This document shows, piece by piece, positions 23,192 to 34,639 of a DNA stretch of 64,000 nt. The stretch is from Sinohyriopsis cumingii (Eukaryota; Mollusca; Bivalvia; Unionida; Unionidae). Under the pieces are notes generated by a model. The model did not search any database. It was given only the letters and a program-made list of their open reading frames with translations, and had not been told where the DNA came from. A program made the position numbers and the translations under genes. The stretch is taken from the NCBI GenBank assembly GCA_028554795.2, contig CM068842.1:53085608-53149607 (forward strand), in the 5' to 3' direction. How positions within the stretch are numbered: position 1 is the stretch's first letter; every line of letters starts with the position of its first letter.

Positions 23192-23242
23192 TTTGAATTT
23201 GTATGGAATCTCCCAGACGACACTGAACCAGTTTATGTGTGA
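23192..23242 (+). CDS. Gene A, terminal exon (16 codons and stop)
   Basis: After the acceptor CATTTATATTTCAG, 51 nt encode FEFVWNLPDDTEPVYV and a TGA stop at 23240-23242. The phase (0) continues from exon 17520-17654. The protein ends in an acidic segment followed by hydrophobic VYV, which could resemble a PDZ-binding C-terminus (speculative). The last half of this exon is the first unit of a 38-bp tandem repeat that continues into the 3' UTR, so the stop codon itself is part of the repeat. Confidence 0.6.
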   Translation, partial: FEFVWNLPDDTEPVYV

Positions 23243-23365
23243 CCCATGTTTGTGATGACACTGAACCAGTTTATGTGTGACCTATGTTTGTGATGACACT
23301 GAACCAGTTGACGTGTGACCTATGTTTGCGATGACACTGAACCAATGTATATATGACCTGTGTAT
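23212..23365 (+). repeat. 38-bp tandem repeat spanning the Gene A stop codon, ~4 copies
   Basis: Units like GATGACACTGAACCAGTTTA plus TGTGTGACCTATGTTTGT run from inside the terminal exon into the 3' UTR. The first copy supplies the last codons and the TGA; later copies keep the TGTGTGA or decay (ATATATGA). The period of 38 is not a multiple of three. Confidence 0.85.
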
Positions 23366-23473
23366 GTTATAGATGATGCAAGGATATAATGGATTACCAT
23401 TCAGTATTATCATGAAATAAGCATTCAAGAATTCTCTTTTAGTAAAATTCTAACTGTATCAAACATTTTGCTA

Positions 23474-23479
23474 AATAAA
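23474..23479 (+). promoter_or_regulatory. Polyadenylation signal candidate for Gene A
   Basis: AATAAA about 230 bp after the stop codon, within CTAAATAAAGACAG. Position is typical for a short 3' UTR. A similar hexamer by chance is common in AT-rich DNA. Confidence 0.45.
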
Positions 23480-24364
23480 GACAGAATCATTACATGTGGA
23501 TTCTTCAGCAGGGATGGAATTTGTGGCAGTGCAAGAATTCTCCCAAAATGTGATATTTACAGCATGGATTTCAGGTGTATAAGGATGGTACCAAAGCACA
23601 GGATTGTGACCCAGTTAAGATCCCAGACTTAAAATCAAGGAAGCTGAGTCTTAATAGAGATGAAGAACCAATTACAGAATTAGCTTAGGGAATTGCAGAC
23701 TATCGATCAGAGTAATTGGGACATAGAGTCATATGCTGTCAGGGCCAAAACAATTGAACAGAAACTTAATATTCCATAATTTGAATGTTAAATTCTAATT
23801 CCTTAATTGGCATCTGAAATGAGATGATTCCTTTATTGCAACTGGACTTGGAAGATTCCTTAATTAGCACTGGACATATGTAGTCTTTTGATGTAACTGA
23901 AATTGTGCAACATTGTGAAGCAAAGATTATTGTGTTTAATTAAAAATTTTAATAAATTTATTGTTATTGCCAGTGAAGATGTTGATATAGTTATTTTGGG
24001 ATTTAGGCATTTTTTGACTAAAATTTATTTTCCCATTCAAAGGTTAGTTTTTGGATTTAAATGTTTCTTTCTTTGGCAAAATAGATATAGAATTTATTCA
24101 GTAAGAAAAGAATCACAGTGTCCAAATAAGGATGTATTATTGTTCCTGGTCAAATGGCTGGGTCAAGGAAGATCTGTATAAGACACAACATGATCAGGCT
24201 TTTATGATTTTAGTTACAATGATCCTAAAGTGTAATCCTGCACTAATTCTTGGATATAAATGATTCATATCTTGAAATATGCCATATCAAAACAGAAAGC
24301 ACTTGTTATTGGAGAAATAATGATGTCATCTTGTTCATTTGTTTATCCAAATCTATTTTCTTTT
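23480..24364. other. Intergenic, nothing recognised
   Basis: AT-rich. A 92-codon open stretch at 23903-24181 has no start context, splice sites or family likeness. Confidence 0.4.
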
Positions 24365-24479
24365 CTTTTGAAAATGTGGTTGCACTGGAGACCTATCCTG
24401 TGGTCTCATGAAATCTCAAACAAATAGAAACCGAGAATGTTTGGGTCAAAACGATGGAATTTGGTTTTGTTAGTTCTAA

Positions 24480-24606
24480 TGGCCCTTTTAAGACATTGGC
24501 TGTATCATGGAAACACCAATGCCGTTGACCCAGGCTGGCCTGGGTGGTTGTTGAATTTGGGACTCTTGGATTACGGGTCAGATGCTCTACCATTTGAGCT
24601 ACTGCA
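24480..24606 (-). repeat. tRNA-derived SINE, degenerate, with tRNA-like head
   Basis: Read on the - strand: GGCTGCAGTAGCTCAAATGG, TAGAGCATCTGACC (box A-like, as in tRNAs with GTAGCTCAATTGGTAGAGC), then CCAAGAGTCCCAAATTCAAC as a mutated box B. The body downstream has CCAGGCCAGCCTGG, a short palindrome. It differs from families A, B and C. The 3' end is not defined; it may reach about 24365. Confidence 0.55.
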
Positions 24607-24892
24607 GCCAGTTTTGTATGGCATTTAGGATTAATCAGAATCTCAGCATTTTGCTTCTAATGTGGATTATTTGATATTAGTACAGGATTCAAGGAATATT
24701 TAAGTCTGACTTTTTAGAGTGCATAATCCATAAAGCAGTATATTTATTCTTTTGCACCATTTTGGTTTGTGTTGCACCACTGCACATGATATACAGTCTT
24801 TGCATTAAGACAATAGAAGAACTTTAATTTCATGAAATTTGAAGAAGTCAGGGGTCATTACAATAGATATCTGTTCATTTGCATGGAAATTG

Positions 24893-25590
24893 TAGAATGT
24901 GCTCTTGAACTTTTCTCATTGAGTGGAAGTTGTACAGTGTGCTCATGAACTCTTATTGAATGGAAGTTGTACATTGTGCTCATGAACTCTTATTGAATGG
25001 AAGTTGTACATTGTGCTCATGAACTCTTATTGAATGGAAGTTGTACAGTGTGCTCATGAACTCTTATTGAATGGAAGTTGTACATTGTGCTCATGAACTC
25101 TTATTGAATGGAAGTTGTACATTGTGCTCATGAACTCTTATTGAATGGAAGTTGTACAGTGTGCTCATGAACTCTTATTGAGTGGAAGTTGTACAGTGTG
25201 CTCATGAACTCTTGTTGAATGGAAGTTGTACATTGTGCTCATGAATTTTCTCATTTGCATGGAAATTGTACAATATGCTCATGAACTTTTCTAACTGAAT
25301 GAGAGTTGTACAATGTGCTCATGAACTTTTCTCATTGGATGGACATTGTACATTGTGCTCATAAATTTTCTCATTACATGGAAATTGTACAATATGCTCA
25401 TGAACTTTTCTAACTGAATGAGAGTTGTACAATGTGCTCATTAACTTTTCTCATTGGATGGACATTGTACATTGTGCTCATAAATTTTCTCATTGCATGG
25501 AAATTGTACAATATGCTCATGAACTTTTCTAATTGAATGAATGTTGTACAATGTGCTCATGAACTTTTCTCACTGGATGGACATTGTTTC
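24893..25590 (+). repeat. Minisatellite with 37-40-bp units and a 119-bp higher-order repeat
   Basis: The left part (to about 25240) is nearly uniform 37-bp units: GAATGGAAGTTGTACATTGT plus GCTCATGAACTCTTATT. The right part alternates three diverged unit types, with GGAAATTGTACAATATGCTC, GAATGAGAGTTGTACAATG and GGATGGACATTGTACATTG. This triplet recurs with a spacing of 119 bp (starts near 25262, 25381 and 25500). A core GTTGTACA is shared by most units. Confidence 0.9.
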
Positions 25591-25734
25591 TTTTATTGTA
25601 AAGTCATTGTGTATACACATTGCTTATTTCTCTCAGTCTATGCCAACAAAAGTTATGAACTTATGTAGTTAGTTTATGTTTTCTGATTGCTCATTCATTC
25701 ATTATCCATTTTATTTTTTGTTATCCCATCAATA

Positions 25735-26800
25735 TGTTTGACCCCATTTCATCTAAACTTACCATAATTGGTATATGAATGCATCTCAGGTAGAGTAACT
25801 TAGTCGTACCATAACTAGGTCACTGTGGACTCATTTGCAGGTTGGACTGGCTTTTTTTATTTTCAGTCGTTTGTTGCACCAAAAATATCTTAAACTCTAT
25901 TTTATCTACACTTATAAAATTGGTATTTAGGTACATCTGGATGAAAGTTACTCAAGCATGAAAGCTAGGTCAGTGTGATCTATTTTGCATGATTAAGTGG
26001 CATTGGTATTTTCTATTGTTTGTTCATTACACTGAATATCTTGGACCCTATTTCACCTACAGTCATGCAAATTGGTATATAGACACATCTATTTCACCTA
26101 CACTCATACAAAATGGTATGTAAACACATCTATTTCATGTACACTCATGCAAATTGGTATGTAGACACATCTATTTCACGTACACTCATGCAAATTGGTA
26201 TGTAGACACGTCTATTTCATGTACACTCGTGCAAATTGGTATGTAGACACATCTATTTCATGTACACTCATGCAAATTGGTATGTAGACACATCTATTTC
26301 ACGTACACTAGTGCAAATTGGTATGTAGACACATCTAGTTCACCTACATGTCTAAATCGGTATGTAGATACATCTATTTTACCTATACTCATGCAGTTTG
26401 GTATGTAGACACAACTATTTCACGTACACTCGTGCAAATTTGTATGTAGACATCTATTTCACCTACACTCGTGCAAATTAATTCGTATGTAGATACATCT
26501 TGAGAAAGTCACTCAGTCATACCAAAACTAGGCTGTTTTGACCAGTTTGAGTGGCTTGCATTTTTGGCCTGCTGTTTGTTACATGCACAATATCTTGGAC
26601 TCTGTTTCACCTGCACTAATCAGAATTGGTATGTAGTTAAATATGGGCAAAAGGTAACAGCCACACCAAAGCTAGGTCACTGTGGCATAATTTGCTTGTT
26701 TGAGTGACTTTTTTTATTTTCAACACTTGTTTATAATAACCACAATATCTTGGACTATATTCACTACTACTCATGAAATTTGATGTCTAGATAAATCATA
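25735..26800 (+). repeat. Degenerate ~150-bp dispersed repeat array with an internal 41-bp minisatellite
   Basis: A long unit recurs near 25735, 25890, 26040, 26590 and 26750: an AATATCTTGGAC-like start, TTTCACCTACACTCAT, AATTGGTATGTAGA, AGTCATACCAAAACTAGG, TCACTGTG and ATTTGCATG. Between about 26063 and 26505 one sub-piece (TCTATTTCACCTACACTCAT plus GCAAATTGGTATGTAGACACA) is amplified about ten times as a 41-bp minisatellite. So two repeat scales are nested. Confidence 0.8.
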
Positions 26801-27159
26801 TATTAGAAAGGGGATTCATATTGAAAATTACATGCAGTTTCTATTTTTAGAAACATATAAGGCACTTTTCTCAGGTTTAAAAGTTAATGATTTTATTTGC
26901 AATCTCCTTATACCATAAGAAAGAATATGCAACTGCAATTATCTATTGTACAAGTATCAGTAGGGAAGAGTTGAACGGAAGACAGAATCAGTAAGATATT
27001 ATTAGATTTCTAATAATACCACCAGCAATAATTCTATATAATTTGTGATAGTTATATGAAAGTTTACTTGCCAAACAGGAAGTTTTAGCACACCTGGCCA
27101 TAAGGCCAAGGAAGTTTATGGTTTGACCCTGAGTTTGGCATTCGTGTCATTTATCCATC

Positions 27160-27860
27160 AGCAATTTTCTTTTCAGCTTCTCAATAACAACTGGGTCATT
27201 CTGATCAAATATAGTGAGAATGTTTCTTATGATGTGGTCTGCCAAATATTATGTTATGGGTGGCTCCTATAACAGTTGTATGGCTTCCATAGCATCCAAA
27301 ATGGAAAACCCATTTTTTACTACTTTGGAAACAACTGAGCAAACTTTTGATCAGAACTGATTGGAATTTTTCTTAGTTGTATATGTCCAGGATGGTTTCC
27401 CTTGTATTGGTATGGCTTCCTTTGCCTCCAGTTGGAAAACATATTTTTTTTAGTTCTTTTCAAGGGTGGCTGAGCCCAATTCAGTCAAACTTGGTAAAAC
27501 GTTCCAAGTAACAGCATAACTTCCAAAAATATTTGGAAAACCTGTATTCAGGTTCTCCAAAACAGCTGACTCGGAGCCAGTTTTGATAAAATTTGGTAGA
27601 ACTGTTTCGCTATCAAAATTGTCTTATGTGGCACCCAGAGAAATGGCACAGCTTCCTTTGCAACCAGGTGGAAAACCTATTTTCAATCTCTTCCCAAAGA
27701 ATGCCTAATCCAGGTGTTTCTTAGGATATGCATTATGAAAATTTATGTCTGTCATAGAATTTCTAGAAGTGACATGGCTTCCAGAGCAAACCTAAACTTA
27801 ACTTCTTCTCCAGAATGGCAGAGCCATTTCTTATACATCTTGGCAGTAATGTTTTTAGGA
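27160..27860. repeat. Degenerate dispersed repeat, ~130-bp modules
   Basis: Modules recur with phrases such as ATGGCTTCC, TTGGAAAAC, CATTTTTT, AACTGAG and TTTGGTA, about four or five times. Highly diverged. Similar phrases occur in other non-coding stretches of the window, consistent with an old interspersed family. Confidence 0.45.
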
Positions 27861-28926
27861 CATGCTGTATAAATTTTTTAACACATTTTACTTTCATGCA
27901 AAATGTGCCAGTTATCCAGATAGTTTGATATTATCTTGACATTAGTGTCTTTCAGCTCAAGATCTCTGCCTTACTAGTACGCTTCTGTGTTAGACCTTAA
28001 TTTGCCAGGTGAGTATTATCAGGCTATAGGAATTATCATATTCTGAATATATTAAAATAAAGGTATGGGAAAATTCAGCCATTTAGGAGTAATTTTCATC
28101 AGGCAGTCACACTGCAGTGTTGTACTCTTGTTCCTCCCATAAAAATACCAAAGAGATGAAAAAATTATTTCCTTCTGCAGGTTTCAAAAATTATATTGTA
28201 ATTTAAAATGCAAAAGGTAAAGAATCAGATATTTCAGACAAAATAATTTTTGCAAAATACTTGAGCATGCATTAGATAGTTTCTTCAAAGCTATTTCAGT
28301 TTGTTATTAAGCATAAATGTACCGGGTATGTATTATGTTTATTATTTCTCTAAAGATGTGTCTGAATGAAATTCATTATTATATAATCTTAATTTGTATG
28401 CCCTTTTTGTTACATTAAGATATTTTTCATTATTAATGCTTAACGGAGCTTGGTACAGATTTTGATTTCCTTATTGATTAACAAGTGTCTCGAGTCAGAC
28501 AAATATTTATGTGGAAGGATGTAATTTAGTAGTCTTATGATCAAAATAGATTCTTACTGTTAGGAGTTATGAATAGTTTCTTTTCAGTATAAATAGTTTT
28601 GTATCTGTTTGTACCTGCTTTCACTTTATACAGGATATTGTCATTAATTGTTCCCATATTTCTTAATTTTTTTCTCATACTATGTACAATTTTTGTATGT
28701 TGTAAATATCTTGATATTTAAGATAATTACTAAATTTAGTATGCTCTTTTATATGCGACTAGATAATTAAAAGCCATGGCAAGTAAAAGAAATATATATG
28801 CTGATGATGTCTTTTATTTGTGTGTATGTAACTAATGTTAGCAAACATTCAAAGATATTGTGCACACTGATATATTTGCTAATATTATTTTCACTCAGCA
28901 GTGTTAGGGGTATTGTGAAACCCTTG
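27861..28926. other. Intergenic, nothing recognised
   Basis: Very AT-rich with no supported gene or repeat. Confidence 0.4.
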
Positions 28927-29258
28927 GCCAACCATTCTGGTGGCCTAGTGGTTAGAGCGTCTGCCTCTGATGCGGTAGGGCGTGGGTTTGATCCCAGGCT
29001 GAGTCATACCAAAGACTTACAAAAATGGTACTAACAGCTGCCTTGCTTAGCGCTCAGTATCAAGAGGTTAGTGTTAGGACTGGTCGGCCTGGTGTCAGGA
29101 TAATGTGACTAGGTGGGACATCATGCTATATGTCTGCAGCATGAGGCCTCAGTGCTAGACATCACTATAAACTGTCACACTGCAGACATTGTAGCGAGAT
29201 GACTGAAAAATTGTTAAAGCTACATTAAAAATTCAAATCACAAACACACACACACAAA
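28927..29258 (+). repeat. tRNA-derived SINE, family A, full length
   Basis: Head CATTCTGGTGGCCTAGTGG, TTAGAGCGTCTGCC and GTGGGTTTGATCCCAGGC; body with AGTCATACCAAAGACTTAC, AAGAGGTTAGTGTTAGGAC and GGTCGGCCTGGTGTCAGGAT; CACTGCAGACAT; short CA tail. Close to the copies at 4332 and 33261. Confidence 0.85.
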
Positions 29259-30599
29259 CCCTTGGTCTGTCATCCATCCAGCAGGCCTTTACCTCATCTC
29301 CTGAACTACTGGCTGAAAATTCCCAAAACTTGATTGCTACATAGTACACTTAACTCAGTAACCACCTGAAAGAGGAGTGTCAGTGTATGCATCCACCTCT
29401 GAAGTCCTTGGAATGGGGTCGGAGGTCAATTGTTTTAGGGGCAAGTCTTGCACATTATTGGCTATGTTATGCTGAGTAAATGGTATGTTAGTGCCTTTCC
29501 CAATAACACGCCAAGGCAACCATACCAAAAATATGTTTCATATATTTTCTGACCAAATTTCATATATGCCATCTTTGCACAAAGATACATCATATGTGTG
29601 ACAGATTTTGCATTAGGACTCAACAGGAGAGTGTGGAGAGGGCAAGCAGTTGGTTGTTGTTTGTTGTTAAGAGTCTGATTTACTATATTAAACTATTGCA
29701 GTTGCTTTAATTAAAATTTAGAAAATGTTTGATACAGATCCATATATAAACTTGTAGTGGGAAGTAAAACATCATGTAAAGATTTCGTAGTTTTGTTCTC
29801 AAGGGCAAGGCAAGTTACATCAGGGACCCCAAGAAGTGCATTTTTGTGTTCAGAGATGTACTTGTCTGTCATGATATTGTGTGATTGTAATCTGCAAGGG
29901 TTAACATTATACTATACACAGCCCTGTGAAATAATAACTAATTTTAGTTGGACACCATTTGTGATAATATGTTGAATTATGGGCTGGAGATTTGGAAGTT
30001 CAAGTCTTATATGCTTGTTGTAATAATAGCCATAACAACATCAACAACAACAATAAGAATAATATTGAGGGTAACACAGTGTACACTAAGTGTCCCTGTC
30101 ATAAAACAGAAAAATAATGGCTATGACACATATATATTTTCTTCATATGTTTCAAATAGCATTCACAACTCAATCACAAAGGTGAAGAGTTCTTTATGCC
30201 ATCATGCATGGGGGGGGGGAATTGGTTGTATTTAGTTTTTAACTTTTTCTCTCTAATACATTTCATGTTAGGGTGATGAAATTTGGTATTAATCAGATGC
30301 AGCTTCTTTTTACTTGAATGGGTCACTGTGGCCTATATTTTATATTGTACATACTGTACAGACTTTGGTTTATTTCATTTTAAATAATGTCTCAGGTATC
30401 ATTCATGCAAGTGTTATGAAACATGTTAAGAAGGTGCATTTATGTCAAAATTACAGCAAAGGTAGGTCATTGTAACCTATATTTCCCACCAGTATGGCTA
30501 GTTGCCTTTTGTGATCAGGAATTCTTTTTTGATGTTTTATGACACTTGGTTGGGGATGCATATCTCTTCAATAGAGATTGGGATAGATATATTTTCTTA
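29259..30599. other. Intergenic, mostly unassigned
   Basis: The stretch 29265-29360 (CTCATCTCCTGAACTACTGG) is related in wording to the dispersed module at 32440-32620. A run of nine G at about 30211 and a weak copy of the ~150-bp repeat unit near 30260-30350 (GATGAAATTTGGTATTAATC, GGGTCACTGTGGCC) are the only other signals. Confidence 0.4.
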
Positions 30600-30862
30600 G
30601 CCAGTGTCTTTAACTACTGGAAATATTTAATAGCCTGGGATTGTCAGGGAAATATTTTATAGCATAGGATTGTCAGGGAACTATTTTATAGCCTGGATTT
30701 GTCAGGGAACTATTTTATAGCCTGGGATTGTCAGGGAACTATTTAATAGCCTGTGATTGTCAGGGAACTATTTTATATCCTGGGATTGTCAGGGAACTAT
30801 TTTTAAAGTATAGCCTGAGATTGTCAGGGAAATATTTTATAGCTTGGAATTGTCAGGGAACC
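30600..30862 (+). repeat. Minisatellite, 29-bp unit, ~8-9 copies
   Basis: Units like CAGGGAACTATTTTATAGCC plus TGGGATTGT in tandem with few changes; one unit carries an 8-bp insertion (TTTAAAGTA region). Confidence 0.9.
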
Positions 30863-32124
30863 TGTGTCCATCCAAGTATCTGAACTGCTACCTCTAAATC
30901 ATAGCTTGTACATTTCTGGAATAGTGTGATAGTAGGACAGGAGAAAAAAGAATTAAAGTGATGGAAAAACAAAATACAAAAGATGTAACAAGTGTTTCCA
31001 TGCAATGGCATGTTTATTACATATGGGAAATCATTACACACTGAAATGTAAGTGTGATATGACATCATTTTATTATTCTAAATGTATTGCATATTGAAAG
31101 ATAATCAAAGGTCCATGGAACTTGTAAAATGGAAAACGGAATTGAGAATAGCAGAAAGGAATACATGCAAAAGAGAGATAAAGAAATTAAATAACATCTA
31201 CACAAATTGTTTGTAGATGAAGAAGACAAGAAACAAGAGTAATAACAATTATCAAATTAATGATAATTGCATTATTGCATCATAGACAAAGGGATATTTT
31301 GCATGCTCAGCAACACTTATCACTATGCATGTAAAACACTGTGTTGTTGTGTGAGTGGTACTTGTATATGGGAGCTGTTCTGGTGAGCCATGTACAATAT
31401 AAATCACACTGGTTGTGATCCTGTCACGTCAAAACTTCTGGCTGATTCAGAGAGCGTTTCTAATGAATAAGCAGTACGTGAAAATTTAGTGCAACTTTTT
31501 CACTACATCTGCTGTTAAATGTGATATGGTTGATGATTTAGGGGATGTATAAGAAACTGTGTTTGATAATGAGATTTTAAAAATTAACAGTCACTGAACT
31601 GTAACCTTGTACTTCATCAGTGTTTAATGCTACAATAAATCAAGAGACTGAGACATTTAAAATGAAAAATCTGCTAGACTGTAAAAGATTATTTTGACAA
31701 CTACACTTCAAAATTTGAAAGTGTCAGATACAGAGAACTGTGTGAAATATGCAGAATGAACTTAATTGTGTAGTATGGATAGCAACACCATGTTTTGAGA
31801 TTTTCTGATGGCATTTGACAGATCAAAGTATAGGAAACTTTGTAAAATCAGTTCGTACATTTTTATGTTTTTTTTCAGTTAGCAACCTGTTGTTTGACTG
31901 TTCAGTACCTTTACCTGGTGAACATGCTTTCAATGCAAACAATAAAAGCATAAACATGAAACAATTTAACATAATCTTTGATAATTTTAATATTTTCCAA
32001 GACTTGATGAAAATAAGAGATTGATATTAGAATATGAAGAATTACTTAGCTTCCAATAATGATGGAAATTGCAACTGACAAGAGACGCCATGCTGAGGGT
32101 AGTGGTTAAATGGAATTGGATATG
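30863..32124. other. Intergenic, nothing recognised
   Basis: AT-rich, no supported exon, SINE or tandem array. Confidence 0.4.
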
Positions 32125-32410
32125 AAAAAGTTGAGTAATTTTTGTCTAGCCCACATTAGTGGAAAGTGAGACATAGCAGTCAATTTTTGTCCAGCCAATG
32201 TTAGTTGAAACCTGAGACATGAGATATCAGTGACCTTTTGTCAAACCCACGTTAGTGGGAAATTGTGATATAGCATTCATTTTCTCTCAAGATCACATTA
32301 GTGGGAAAGTGTGGTAAATCAGTCACTTTTTACAGTCACTTTTTGTCTAGCCCATGTTGGTGGGAAAGTGTGATATAGCCGTCACCTTTTGTCAGTCTCA
32401 TGTTAGTGGA
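32125..32410 (+). repeat. Irregular minisatellite, ~55-65-bp unit, ~5 copies
   Basis: Recurring phrases TTTTTGTCTAGCCCACATTA, GTGGGAAAGTG and ATATAGCAGTCA with indels between them. Confidence 0.75.
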
Positions 32411-32439
32411 AAGTGAGACAGTATTATTTTGCTGTACTG

Positions 32440-32900
32440 TTCATAGACCAGACCAGCTTTTGGGATGGTCCGTTGACCATCATTTGTCATCCTATGCCCA
32501 TCCATCCATTAGATCAAGTTTGTTATAGCTTCTTTTCCTAAACTACTTGGAATGCATAATTGCCATGAAACTTTACACACACATTCATCCCATGGTATAA
32601 TTGGTCATAGGTAAAAATGGTACTACTCACAAATCCACTATTATAATTATCTTCAAAGTCTCCTTATAGCTACTTCACCATGGAGTTTTCACTTAAAGAC
32701 TTCTCATAACGGTCCTAAAAATAAAGACAGTGCCAATCTGAGGACCGATTAGACTTTTATTGACATCTACTTTGTCCAAAATGAAAATGGTGCCAAGCTA
32801 GTATCCCATATCTGCACTGGAGATAATTTGAAAATATTGTTATTGCTGAAGAATATGAGAGATGGTTTCATTATTCTGCAGTTCATAGTAAGAAATGGTC
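32440..32900 (+). repeat. Dispersed repeat module
   Basis: GGGATGGTCCGTTGACCATC, TTGTTATAGCTTCTTTTCC, TAAACTACTTGG and CATGAAACTTTACACAC form a module whose wording I associate with common interspersed repeats of mollusc genomes (from general knowledge, not checked). It is followed by a segment with GTCCAAAATGAAAATGGTGC related to 34640-35340. Confidence 0.45.
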
Positions 32901-33260
32901 CTTATTCCAGGAATAATTTTGCAACCAGTAGAGAATAATAACCTTTGAGGAACACATGTTTTATACTTGGGATGAATTATTACAAAGCTAAGGCAATTCA
33001 TTTTATGATGTGTTCCCTTTACCTTTTGAAGTAGTGGTTTTAGAGCAGTGCTTTGAATTTACGAGCCTGATATTCAGGCACTGACCTTTTTACAGTAGGA
33101 TGATTAAAATGGACGAGAAAGAAGAATGGACTTGCATTTTACTCGATAGTAATGGTTTGACAAAAGAAGAAATAGCAAGATTAAATTGATGTATTGGGTC
33201 TGATATAATATGCAATTTGGGATACAAGGTTCAAAACAGAACATTTATTATACTGTTTCA

Positions 33261-33565
33261 GATGACTGCTCCATTGGCCTAGTGGTAAGAGCGTCCGCCT
33301 TGGAAGCAAGAGGTCCTGGGTTCGAACCCCGGCCAAGTCATACCAAAGACTTACAAAAATGGTACTAACATCTGACTCACTAGACACTCAGCATTAAGAG
33401 GTTAGTGTTGTCGGCCTGGTGTCAGAATAATGTGACTGGGTGGGACATAATGCTACATGTCTGCATCATGATGCCCCAGTACTAGACATCACTATAAAAC
33501 TGCCACACTGCAGACATCATAGCAATATGACTGAAAAATTGTTAAAGCTACATTAAAAATCCTAA

Positions 33566-33599
<34 letters not shown>
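33261..33599 (+). repeat. tRNA-derived SINE, family A, full length with CA tail
   Basis: Head CCATTGGCCTAGTGGTAAGAG and GGGTTCGAACCCCGGCC, full body as at 4332 with an 8-10-bp deletion before GTCGGCCTGG, ending in a 34-bp (CA)n tail. Its well-preserved boxes suggest this is one of the younger copies. Confidence 0.88.
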
Positions 33600-33601
<2 letters not shown>

Positions 33602-33779
33602 TTTCAAATGTTCATGACTCTTAAAAGATGTGTTGAGAATTTAGGTTTAGTAAAACAAGGTTATGACTGAGATGAAAATTTTATACCTAGATTTTAAAAG
33701 TATGAATCAGTTTCAAGAGTAAGACTTGACTATTATTACAACTCTCTGGTCTTTAACTTGGAAATATAAAAGAGCAAAA

Positions 33780-34420
33780 ACCAAAAAGTTTTCTAATATT
33801 CAACAAATAATTTATTTCCTTAGAATACATATTGAAAATTTAAAAAGAACTTAACATTATTGCGATTTAAATCCTAAATAGTCCAAAAAGTTCTATCACC
33901 AGTCCTAATGAATAAAGTTCTTAATAAGTTCCTGTAGTGTTCAAAATGAATGTGTTAATATGCCTTTAGTAGTCTTTGTGTGGAAATGTGCCAACAGTCT
34001 TTTGATGAATCACAGTAATACAATCGAAGATGTCCTTGTCTGAATTCATTTTAATTCCAAGTTAATGTTTTTGTCCTAGAATGTTATTGAAGAGCACTTT
34101 GTATTTCCAATGAATAATAATTTGAATAAATTATTCCCCCCAGATCAATATCTGAACACAACATTTAAGATTCTCCAAGATGTTAAGACAAGAATGAGTA
34201 ATTTCTCAGTTAAACAAGATTATATTAAAACCTAGAGACACAAGAAGAGCCAAGATGTTGGTTTAAAGTTCATTTCTAGAAAATTCTAAGTTGTAAACAT
34301 AAAATCTGTTATTAAAATTATAGTAAAGAATATGGTAAACATCAGATACAAAAGGTTATTCATGGAGAATACCGATGTCCTAGACCCAGACCCAAATAAA
34401 TATGTATACCTCTATTGATA
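33780..34420. repeat. Unassigned ~600-bp dispersed repeat (family U), copy 1
   Basis: This AT-rich block aligns by eye with 55922-56470 over most of its length: AATAGTCC and TTCTATCAC near the left, AATGTGCCAA, AATGTTTTTGT, AATAATAATTTGAATAAA, GGAATGAGTA-like text, CCTAGAGACAC-like text and AAATTCTAAG with TGTAAAC at the right, all in the same order. No coding potential or terminal repeats are obvious. It could be a non-autonomous transposon or an LTR. Confidence 0.6.
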
Positions 34421-34639
34421 ATGATCCTAATATTTAACTCACATTCAAAGAGAAAATATTAGCTATGTAGTATTTGTCTACCAAAATAAAAGCTTCTGGT
34501 CAGGTAGACAGTGAACTTGATTCTGGAAAAGGTTAAGTCCAAATTACAGTATTACATAGCATATAATCTTGGAGGAAAAAGGTAACAAATACAAATTAAA
34601 TACACAAAACACTATGCTGTTGATGGTGACAGTATATTT

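Noticed and set aside
23226..23242. PDZ-binding C-terminus of Gene A
   Set aside because: Ending in VYV is only weakly suggestive and lies inside a tandem repeat; not enough for a claim.
28930..29010. Possible functional tRNA gene
   Set aside because: Boxes A and B are present, but the sequence does not make a proper anticodon arm and is followed by the SINE body; the same holds for the other family A heads.
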